Assembly: GCF_032118995.1 (NCBI RefSeq)
Contig: NC_092656.1
Location: 8,437,761 to 8,501,760 of the forward strand
Length of the DNA stretch: 64,000 bases
Direction of reading: 5' to 3'
Source: Asterias amurensis
Taxonomy: Eukaryota; Echinodermata; Asteroidea; Forcipulatida; Asteriidae
Shown here one piece after another: positions 1 to 9,800 of the stretch (positions are counted from its first letter, which is position 1; the number at the start of each line of letters is the position of its first letter). Both the position numbers and the translations under genes were made by a program. Under the pieces are notes generated by a model that worked only from the letters and a program-made list of their open reading frames with translations, was not told the DNA's origin and ran no database searches.

Positions 1-410
1 GAAGGAACTTAAGAGACATATAGGTGTGCTAAAGCTGTTGGTTTATTTTATTCAGCGAGTTTGATAAAAACAATTTTTAAAATTCTCAGAATGCTCTGAG
101 ATTAACTCTGTTTGCCTACTAAGAAACGTATAAGGTGTGTCTGAAGCAACTTAAGAAACATATAGGTGTGCTAAAGCTGCTGATTTATTTTATTCAGCGA
201 GTTTGACAAAACCAATTTTTAAACTTCTCAGAATGCTCTGAGATTAACTCTGTTGGCCTACTAAGAAACGTATAAGGTGTGTCTTGGGGAACTTAAGAAA
301 CATATAGGTGTGCTGTAGCTGCTGGTTTATTTTATTCAGCTGGTTTATTTTATTCAGCGAGTTTAATTAAAACACTTTTTAAAACTTCTGAGAATGCTCT
401 GCTCTGCTTT
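1..410. repeat. Satellite monomers (left duplication copy)
   Basis: Three ~140 bp units of the same satellite as 13.1-15.1 kb, closest to the 14690-15110 monomers. The array runs off the left edge. Confidence 0.85.
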
Positions 411-413
411 ACT

Positions 414-635
414 TAGAATCTCTTGATTTCGAGACCTCAAGTTTAGAATTTGAGGGCTCGAAATCAAACATCTGAAAGCACACAATAATTTTTTGTGACA
501 AGGGTGTTTTTTCTTTCATTATTATCTCGCAACTTCGACGACCGATTGAGCTCAAATTTTATGCATATGTTGAGATACCGCAAGTGAGAAAAATGGTCTT
601 TGACAATTACCAATAGTGTCCAGTGTCTTTAAGGC
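414..635 (+). mobile_element. TTAAAGGCAC MITE, right half
   Basis: Starts at the central GATTTCGAGACCTC palindrome and ends GTGTCCAGTGTCTTTAA. Duplicated at 15478-15666. Confidence 0.8.
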
Positions 636-1888
636 ATTGCAAAGTTTCTGCTATAACTCTAATTATCTTCTTGGGGATCACTTACCTTTTATCAAGCTCA
701 TCCCCATGGTTAACATTGATGACTGTTCTGTTCTTTATTCCGTTTAGCAAGAGTCTTGCACAAATTGTGATGAAAAATTATTGCAACACTTGAGGAAGTA
801 CTTGCTGACGCTGTATCCTAATACGCATGATCAGATGTAGATCTGGGGACCTACGTATAAACTTGAACATATTACCATGGCAATACTGTTCTGGATCAAA
901 GCCATTTGTAGAGTTGGACCCCTGCAGGTGTTTCGTGTTGTTTATAGACCCGATGTGAACTATGACATCATTTATGTTTACAAAAGAACCACATGTAACC
1001 TAAATTGACTTACTGCACGCACATTTTGTACGCAGCTAAATGAAAGAATTCAACAAATGTGATGTTGTACTGAGGTCACACTTTTTTTGTTCAACTTTTG
1101 ATATGAAGAAAGGGGACATGTCAAAAGCTGTGCAGCTATTGCTTTAGTAAATGTTGACTTTATGTGGAGAAAAAACCCACAAATTATGACACATAATTAA
1201 AACTTTATTCACAGAAGAGCCACATACTGCATGCACGTACAAAGCTCAATGGAAGAATGCACGAAATCTTATTTTGTATGGAGATCGTAGGCCACCTGTT
1301 TGATTACTTCATCTTTTGATACGAAGAAAGAAAGACATCGCAAAAGCTGTTCAGCTGTGGCGGTGATAAATTTTGACTAAATATTGTGTGAAAATAAAGA
1401 AAATTAATTTTCTCCTATATATAGCCCGTCTGGATATGCGTTTACAAGGTCACAACTCTGTAAACAATTGCAACATGGTCTATAGGCTCAATTTGAGCGG
1501 GAAATGTACCATTGATATGCTAATGTTGTGGTTTTCCCGGATTTGGTTCCGTTTATGTTGCACCGAACAGAATCTGAAGACAGGTTGCGTTTTGCAAATT
1601 TGAGTTATTTTTGAAAAGTTGGTACGGACACAAATTGACGTGTTGTCATAGTTATATTTTGACGACACATCAATCAATCAATCGTAATCAATAAAGACGA
1701 TCAGAGCATACTGATCGAACCACCCCAACTCAGAGATAGTCATTACATGGTGTTACCGCAAACCTTTCTATATCATAATCAATTAATAATAAAGCGCCTA
1801 AATCAAAGGTTTGCTCAAAGGCGCTGAGGCACAGGGGAAATAAATAAGACATTGATTGCAGGCCTCTTGAAAGAAGTTGGCTATAAAG

Positions 1889-2180
1889 TCACTGGACACT
1901 ATTAGTAATTGTCAAAGACCAGCCTCACTTGGTGTATCTCAACATATGCTAAAAATAACAAACCTGTGAAAATTTGAGCTCAATTGGTCGTCGAAGTTGC
2001 GAGATAGTAATGCAAGAAAAAACACCCTTATCACACGACCTTGTGTGCTTTCAGATGCTTGATTTTGAGACCTAAAAATCTTATCCTGATGTCTCGAAAT
2101 CGAATTCGTGGAAAATTACTTCTTTCTCAAAAACTACTCCACTTCAGAGGGAGCCGTTTCTCACAATGTTTTATACTATC
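1889..2180 (-). mobile_element. TTAAAGGCAC MITE, truncated
   Basis: Reads from CACTGGACACTATTAGTAAT to TTTTATACTATCAAAG; the far terminus is lost. Confidence 0.8.
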
Positions 2181-2985
2181 AAAGTAGTATATAATGCGTA
2201 AATGACCCCGTTTTCTGAAGGCGGGTCATGACCCACAGTCATGTGGGTCATTGTGGGTCTTCTAAGAAGGTGGGAGTTTCCCCGAACGTATCGGTAAATA
2301 GTGGATTGGTCGATAATGCTGCAAGGGGTGTATATGCTTATGGTGCATAATGGAATAATTTCATAAATATTTGAGCTATAGTGTTTTTATACTTCTTTTT
2401 GATTGTTTAACTTGGATGATGTAGATCCACAAGTTGTGTGGATCATGGCTCGGGTGGGTCGTTGTATGTAGGATGCTTGATGGGGGTGTGTCGAAGACCC
2501 CCCCCCCCTTTTTTTTTCTTCTTCTTTTTACCAGCACAGACAGCAAGCGGGGAGGTCAAAGTGTAAGACATCACAGTAAGACGATACGTTGTTGAACTTT
2601 GATATATTATTATTATTATTATTTTTTTTTTTTTTTACGATCAAGTATAAATTTCACGTTTTTCGACCCAAAGAACTAGCGTAAATAACACCCCTCGACC
2701 AAGAGTGTACGAGTCCAGTAGTTCTGTTGTCGTTCTGCTACGTTTTCATCGTGTTCGAACTTGCCCTCAATTGTCGGACCGACCAACTAATTTATTTAGT
2801 TAATTAATATGTTTTTACTCATCGTGTTTTTGTTTTTTTATGTGTGACGAGTTCACTTATTCAAGCCCTCATAGTATTTACAGTTGATAGAATATTATGC
2901 TTTAACTTCCGTTGATACTACTGTTCTGTATTATTATTCAAACAATACAATCTTGGGCGTGTAGGATTGAAAAAAAAAACTTTCA
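2179..2985. other. Low-complexity non-coding stretch
   Basis: Contains an inverted GACCCAC/GTGGGTC cluster (2205-2290), C and T runs (2500-2540) and (ATT)n (2610-2640). No gene seen. Confidence 0.5.
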
Positions 2986-3223
2986 TCATTTAAACATAAC
3001 AAGTTTAGCATTCTTTATCGAAAAATTTAGTATTTTCGTTGGACGTCTCCCGCTGTCCTCCTCTTCATTTTCATAAGCACTATCGTCTGTTGATAAATCA
3101 CTATCGTCATCTTCCTTCTCCGACTCCTCTTCATCTTCAAAATCGTCATCTTCCGTTGATTCGTCACTATCGTCCTCACATAATCCCTCCTCCTCCTCCT
3201 CCTCCTCAACTTCTTCGCCTTGA
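2986..3223 (-). CDS. Candidate acidic terminal exon (hypothetical)
   Basis: After an acceptor-like TTTTCAAG, the minus strand reads about 78 codons very rich in Glu/Asp/Ser (EEVEEEEEEE, EDDDFEDEEESEKEDDD), ending RRPTKILNFSIKNAKLVMFK and a stop. It could be the acidic tail of a nuclear or nucleolar protein. No upstream exon was found: sequence directly upstream is duplicated DNA shared with 17352 onward, where the acidic region is missing. It may equally be a chance frame through (GAG/GAT)n microsatellite sequence. Confidence 0.3.
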
Positions 3224-3873
3224 AAATGAGAATGATGACAAGTGGAGCCTTTACTTCGTGTCAATATGAGGCAAACATTTTGGTTGATCATTTCGATTTG
3301 TTTGAAACATTTGCTTTACAACTTACTATTTGCTTTGGCCCCACTTGGCTACACCCAGATCATATTAGTCCTGTATAATTTGCATACAGCCAATTTAAAA
3401 TGTCACGTGCATTCCAAGGGATAGTAAATAAAACGGGTTTTTTTTCTAGTACGGCAACTCCTTGGCACAATGTGTGTATTTATTTTCTGCAATCCCACGC
3501 GAACTATACACCACAACAACCTGGTCGGGTTGGGTGTGCGAGCATGAACAAAACCAAAAGTGGTTGTGTAGTGTGACCTTGCATTTCAAGCGGTTAGATA
3601 AACGGCATGGGCACTCACATTCAATTGATTCCGTAAGTTTATAGTTTATGTGTAAACGTTGTTGAATTCCAAAAATAAATAAGTGACGTGATTTTTATGC
3701 AAATTAAGACCAGAAAGGTTGACCACTGAGAATGCAGAACAGGTTCAAGCATTTTGACTCCACCACTCGTGATTTGTTTGGAATCGGGAGGGCGGCACAA
3801 CAACAAATCTTTAGAAAAGGCCCTCGTGACTTACATCGTGTGGTCTCCGATTCCAGTCGCTTCGCCGCTATAC

Positions 3874-4844
3874 GTAGGCCCCTATACATGTAACTAAAAA
3901 TATTCAATTCAAAATTCAAGATTTTATAACATTGTTAGTTATTTTATCTCTGCACGAATTTCGACAGGATGCTTGTCAAAAAGAAAAACCATAAACAAAC
4001 TTTTGAACTATGCACACACAAAAAACATGCATAAAATGTTTGTACAATGTAACAATCAAGTTTGCGTGAAATTCTGTGACGCTAGGTGTCAGCAGACTTA
4101 CCATTGTTCTTGGTAATATTTCGTGTCAAGTCGGCCAACAATGGGACTTTCAAGTAGATTCTATGGCAAAGCACACACTGTTAAGTGCTTACTTGAAATA
4201 GCTTACCAGCCAAACTCGGGTCAAAAATTTCCAGTGTGACCGGTTTCTTGCTTGTTATTTGCTTACCAGAATTTTTGAGCACTATTGGCTGCCTTATTAT
4301 GTAGCTCTATAAAATTGGCCTTGCAATTATTGTTTTCTTTTACAAAAACTACAAAAAATGGTTTGTGTATTCTTTTAAATTTACTATTATTAAACGACCA
4401 ACGAATAATTGAACATGATGCACATGTACTTATTAAAAGGTCGGGTAATATAATTGGTAAATACTTAACACATTAACGATCATAACAACATTCTTGGTGA
4501 GAAGCACTGCACTATTGTAAACTATTTTGAGAAAGAATTCCCTTCAAAATGTTTTGATTTACTTTTTTGACATTTAATCGATTCGATGTTCTTGTAAAGA
4601 AAAAAAAAATGATATAGTTGTTGATGTTTTTCAACAAATCATAGACACCGTTCAGCTGAAGTTACTAGTGTGACTTGTGTCTTTCTTTATATTGGCCTAT
4701 AAATCATTATTAAGTTGAGCATAACTAATTCGACGACCCTACCTTTAAGCTCTAACTGTCTGTGTAGAATTATATTGGTATATTTAAAATGGCTGTTGGC
4801 TAAAGCAGCATTAAGGCTTTTAGTTTAAATTCTCTATGGTTAAC
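3874..4844. other. No gene seen
   Basis: AT-rich. 4120-4330 resembles a dispersed ~150 bp repeat (GCTTACCAGCC, GCTTACCAGAA, AGCTCTATAAAATTGG) also seen near 19500-19630, 34380-34495, 45512-45610, 53340-53600, 54215-54400 and 60950-61045. Confidence 0.5.
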
Positions 4845-5232
4845 TTTAGGCACTGGACACCGTTGGTAGTTTCCAAAGACCTATCTTATTTCTCACTTGC
4901 TGTATCTCAACATATGCATAAAATAACAAACCTGTGAAAATTTGAACGCAATTGGTTGTTGAAGTTGCAAGAGAATAATGGAAGAAAAAACACCCTTGTC
5001 GCACAAGTTAGTTGCTTTCAGATGCACTTTTCTCGAAATGTGCTTTCTCGAAACCAATTCAAATATTTCATTGAGAAATTACTTCTTTCTCAAACCTAAG
5101 GTTTTACTTCAGAGGGAGCCGTTTCTCACAATGTTTTAACTATCAGCAGCTCTCCATTGCTTGTTGCCCAAGTAAGTTTTTATGCTAAAATTTGTATGAA
5201 GTAATTACCATTATTAGTGCACAGTGCCTTTA
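4845..5232 (-). mobile_element. TTAAAGGCAC MITE, full length
   Basis: Both inverted termini are present (AGGCACTGGACACCG and AGTGCACAGTGCCTTTAA). The central palindrome is degraded. Confidence 0.85.
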
Positions 5233-5917
5233 ATATAAAAATATATTCTAAAACACCACTAAATTCAAGACCTTCACCTATTAGTTTTATACAGAGAGAG
5301 AACAAAAGAAGCCCACACAGTGTAGGGTATTGAATAAGGTGAACTTACACACGTCCACACAGTGTCTTTTTTTGTATGGCCTACCCTCCGAGGACATGGT
5401 CCTCACTAGTCAGTTCTTTGTTTTCATGGTCCTCACTAGTCATGTGTGTACAAAGGGATTGCCTCAATACAGAAACAACAGAAAGTACAAAAGGTGTCAT
5501 CAAACGTAATGGTCAAATACAACTGTGTGCATGTGTGGACGTGTTTAAGTACACATAGTGTTTGAAGTCCCTACATTATGTGGACTTCTTTGGTCCCGGG
5601 TTCCACACTTCGTATATGTAGCGATGAAACAAAGAACTCAGTGTTAATACCACACTGTTTTACCTCCACCTCTCTAAAATAATCGTTAAATTATTACTGA
5701 ACATACAATTTTTCTTAAGCTTAAAACAGCCCTTACTGTGAGTACGTTTTTATTACCAAACCTTACAAAAAACAAAGTAAATCCAGCCCCCCCCCCCCCC
5801 CCCAACAAACAAAAACAGCAACAACAACAAACAAATCAACAAAACAGAACAATATGTGCGGAAAATTAAGCAAAAATTACAAATTTAGTTCAAAAGAAAA
5901 CAGATGCCATTCCCAAT

Positions 5918-6093
5918 GGACCCTTTTCACGAAACATCAAGTGTGTGCTGAGCACTAAGCAGACGCACAAACACGTATCTGTCAAGCACCCATTATCTAC
6001 GTACAAAGCAGCGCGATGTTCCCTCATTTTTGCCAAACAAAATGTAAGTGCGCACGCGCTTTGTGCAATTTTCATATTTCATGAAAAGGGTCC
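5918..6093. mobile_element. GGACCCTTTTCATGAAA TIR element
   Basis: Inverted ends GGACCCTTTTCACGAAA and TTTCATGAAAAGGGTCC around GCGCACGCGCTTTGTGC. Related to 37633-37850. Confidence 0.75.
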
Positions 6094-6323
6094 ATTTTGT
6101 CGTTTCTTTTTGTTGTCACTAAATATGCCTGGAGGGCCCCCATGGGGGTACTTGAGTGTAACTTCAAAACTCTGCGCGCTCTAAAACCTGTATAGACCTA
6201 TTACATTGACCGCCATCGCGACGAAATGATGAAAGGAAGAACAAACAAAGCGAACAACAACAACGACACCGACTAACTGCCTATATCAATGTACATCAAA
6301 GCTGTAGCGCGGAGTCTGTATAT

Positions 6324-6480
6324 GGGTGCGTTCGTTAATCGTTTAGCTTGGGTCGACCCCGGTGGTAGGCGTTTTTTTTTATCAGGACGAACGTGTGCGG
6401 ATATTACCCACATTCGTCCTCGAAGAAAAAAAACCCGCCACACACCGGGGTCGACCCAGGGAAGCTAAACGAACGCACCC
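6324..6480. mobile_element. Hairpin TIR element GGGTGCGTTCG, 3 bp TSD
   Basis: 157 bp near-perfect palindrome. The arms share GGGTGCGTTCG, GTTTAGC and GGGTCGACCCCGGTG. TAT lies on both sides. Confidence 0.85.
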
Positions 6481-6589
6481 TATATTACTATACAAGCACT
6501 AACCCTCTTTGCTTGAGGGCGTCCTACTTGGATGACGTCATGTGCTAAAGTTGCGCAATACTTTTTAAGCCATTTTGAGATATACCGGG

Positions 6590-6718
6590 TAGGATTTCAC
6601 AAAGAGTCAAGACTATTCTTGTCTCGAGTTAGGACTAGCCATACATTTTTTATATCTCCTAGGACTAGTCCTAAGTTAGGACTGGTCCTAACTCTTTGTG
6701 AAATCGACCCCAGGACAC
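6590..6718. repeat. GATTTCACAAAGAGT palindromic repeat
   Basis: GATTTCACAAAGAGTCAAGA opposite AACTCTTTGTGAAATCGA, with TAGGACTAGTCCTA runs between. Fragments of the same family lie at 8360-8426, 8880-8940, 10790-10860 and 59640-59795. Confidence 0.6.
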
Positions 6719-6802
6719 ATAACACTAGTTGGTTTGGGTTAATTTGTCCACCCACGTGTAGTGTACTCCAAAGTTATCACCACATCTCCAAAATGCTAAA
6801 AC

Positions 6803-6808
6803 TTTATT
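6803..6808 (-). terminator. Polyadenylation signal of the vWA gene
   Basis: AATAAA on the minus strand, starting 24 nt after the end of the stop codon at 6832. This implies a very short 3' UTR. Confidence 0.6.
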
Positions 6809-6831
6809 CATAGAGGGACATTGAATGGGAT

Positions 6832-9800
6832 TTAAAGTGTAAATGCCAAACGCGCGATAATTACTCCATTCAACATAATCATAGCAATGTATGGCACTGT
6901 CGTAACGACCATTCCAACACCATTGCCAGGTTTGGTGGTGTCAACTTGGGTGCCTAATTCCGGTTCGGTAGTTTCCGGTTTGGTGGTTTTCGGTTCGGTG
7001 GTTTCCAGTTCAGTAGCTTCCGGTTTGGTGACGTCACCCTTGGCTGTGGCCAATGTGAAGACATTGTTTGCCTGCTTCCCCTCGATGCTGATATACAGTA
7101 TGCCGATTGGTTCATTCTGATTGGGCGCCTGAAAAGGGGCAAAACAAAAACATTTGGTTTCTACCATAATTCACAGAGGCTTCAAATGCATGAAGCGTAC
7201 TTTTACGACCCCAGCCGAAGCATAAACTTGTGCAAATAACATTATACGAACAATACTCGGTTTGGTAACCAGGTTGAAAATGTAGGTAAATCTGTGGACA
7301 TTGTTTTTTGTGTCGTACAAAAACCACACAAACCCTTTAAAGCCAATGGACACTATTGGTAATTGTCAAAGACCAGTCTTCTCACTTGGTGTATCTCAAC
7401 ATATGAATAAAATAACAAACCTGTGAAAATTTGAGCGCGATCGGTCGTCGGAGTTGCGAGATAACTATGAAAGAAAAACACACCCTTGTCACACGAAGTT
7501 GTGTGCTTTCAGATGCTTGATTTCGAAGTTCTAAACTTGAGGTCTCGAAATCAAATTCGTGAAAAATTACTTCTTTCTCCAAAACTACGTCGCTTCAGAG
7601 GAAGCCGTTTCTCACAATGTTTTATACTATCAACCTCTCCCCATTGCTCCTTACCAAGTAAGTTTTTATGCCAATAACTATTTTAATGACCAATAGTGGC
7701 CACTGCTTTTAAGAGTGTTACCATGTATGCAGCTCTATAAGATTGGGCACTTAAACACGGTCCAGTTGAAAAGTCGAGTGTCATACCTGACGTCGTCTAC
7801 GGCGGTCGCCATAACCACTGCTCGTATTAAAGATCTCGGGGTCAATGAAGATATCCATGGAGCCCTGTCCTTCAGTAGCTGTCAGATTGAAATCATTATA
7901 GGCCGAGTTGGGGTTCTCAGCGGTTGTCGATCCATAGACAACTATGGCACCATAGGTCGATTGGAAGATCATGGTCGTACCCTCTGGGCCTATCTCATAT
8001 GCGAGGTTTTGTGTTTGATCCTGTCCGATCGTACTGTTGAACTCAGTGATATTATCAGGCAGCACAGCAACTTCTGTCAACCCAAACAAATTCCGAGCAT
8101 TTGAAGGTGACAACTTAAAAAAAAGATAATAATTTTGGTGCCATGGCTGAGCTGTTTAGAGCATCGATTTCAAGTTGTGGTTGTTTTTAGGCATAAAGGT
8201 GTGGGATTGAATCCCTGTCATGACACTTGTGTCACTGAGTAAGATGCTTACTATCGCAGCTTCCTTTACCAAAGGGTATAAATTGGTACATCCCAGGGCT
8301 AAGTTTGATATTGTGATTGAGCGCCCCGCCAGCCCGGGGATGTATATACTCCCTGCGGTAGATTTCACAATGAGTTAGTACTAGTCCTTCTAACTTAGGA
8401 CTACTAACTTAGGACCAGTTCTATGAAACATACTAAAGACCTGCTTAGACGAAAATTTCAAGTCGTGAACTTTGCTGAATTTAATTTAATTATGTTTTCA
8501 ATGAACAAGGATATCGAGTCATATGATTATAAACAGATTTGAATTATGTAAAATAAACAACAATTTCGAATACCCTTATCCAGCGCTTTTCTGAGAGATT
8601 TGCGGAAAAGCTCCGTTATGCAATCACTCTCAAAACGTCATAATTCGGAGCTCCAATTTGTATTAAAAGCCAGCGTAGAGGTTTAACAAAGACTCCCACA
8701 AATGACGTCAAAGCATTGTCCTTTCAGTTTTTCAAAACCTTTACGATGGAGGCCTGATTTTTTAGTCGATAAGCACGAAAAGTTCAGAAGTGTACACATA
8801 TCAAAATTACATTAAAATGGTGAACAAGTGCTTTATGAACAAGTCAAACACCATTTTCTTTAAAACTTTCCGTTCAGGTAGCTGTTTAAAAACCTGAGGC
8901 TAGTCCTCAGAACGTAATATTATGTGAAATCCATCCAAGGGAGCTGAGAAAGTGTAATGGATTGATTGACCCAATGAAAAGGGCACCAATGTAAAGCTCA
9001 TTTAAAACATGATTTATAAAGAACGAGTTTTAAAAACAATATTGTAAAGAAGATTGTATTTCAAAGTTGCACAATTTTTTCACAGAATAACATGACTGCT
9101 AAACAAAGGTTGAAATAACTACTTACGTTCACATGCATTGTCCTGGAGTGTAGCACCGATGCTGGAGATGGCGTCAAAATTGCTGACTTCGAACACATAG
9201 GTATCGTTCGGCTTGTTTGCAATGGCGTTGAGCTCGGCCTCATTTATGTTCGTCGTCACACCGATGGCAAAGATTTTAATGCCCACTTCTCGAGCTCTGT
9301 CTGCTGGCACATGGACTTGGTCGCCTAGTCGTGAGTGACCATCTGTTATAACGACTGCCACGCGTGGGATACCAATAAGCCTGGACCCATTCCCATACTT
9401 GAAACTTTCATCTACCATGACATTCAAAGCATCCTCCGTATGAGTACCTCCATTCATGTAACTTATATTGGCAATCGCCTGTTGGAGTGAACTTTTATCC
9501 GTGTACTGGTTCAGGTGAAATTCGATGTTGACAGAGCTGGCATATTGGATGACACCTACTCGAGTGCCGTTACTACCAATCTCAAAAAAATCTACAACGT
9601 CATTGACAAATAACTTGGACGTCTCAAAATCTCTGTCACCAACACTCCCAGAACCGTCAAGTACGAAGACTAAATCAATGCCATTGCTTGAACATCCTGG
9701 TAAAAAAAGAGTAAGACCAACATTTAAAGTACCAGCTCTTATTTTGAATGTCATACTAATTGCAATAAATATGTAAAACAAAAATAACCAGATTCGTGTA

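Larger units (their letters stand above)
1..3873 (+). repeat. Segmental duplication, left copy
   Basis: Collinear with 14690-18432. Blocks: 1-410 with 14690-15110; 447-1680 with 15480-16727; ~1783-2178 with ~16740-17045; 3217-3252 with 17352-17390; 3253-3873 with 17813-18432. Only scattered differences separate the last blocks. Unique to this copy are ~90 bp near 1690-1780 and all of 2179-3216. Confidence 0.88.

Noticed and set aside
3039-3269. Plus-strand Pro/His-rich ORF
   Set aside because: Reverse complement of the acidic GAG/GAT-rich stretch; simple-sequence shadow.
7715-8104. Plus-strand ORF of 129 codons
   Set aside because: Antisense of exon D of the vWA gene; no independent motif.
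8073-8113. Extending vWA-gene exon D upstream to an acceptor at 8111 (TTGTCACCTTC)
   Set aside because: That start is phase 0 while the vWA exon ends in phase 1. The acceptor TTGACAG|AAGTTGC at 8073 restores phase.
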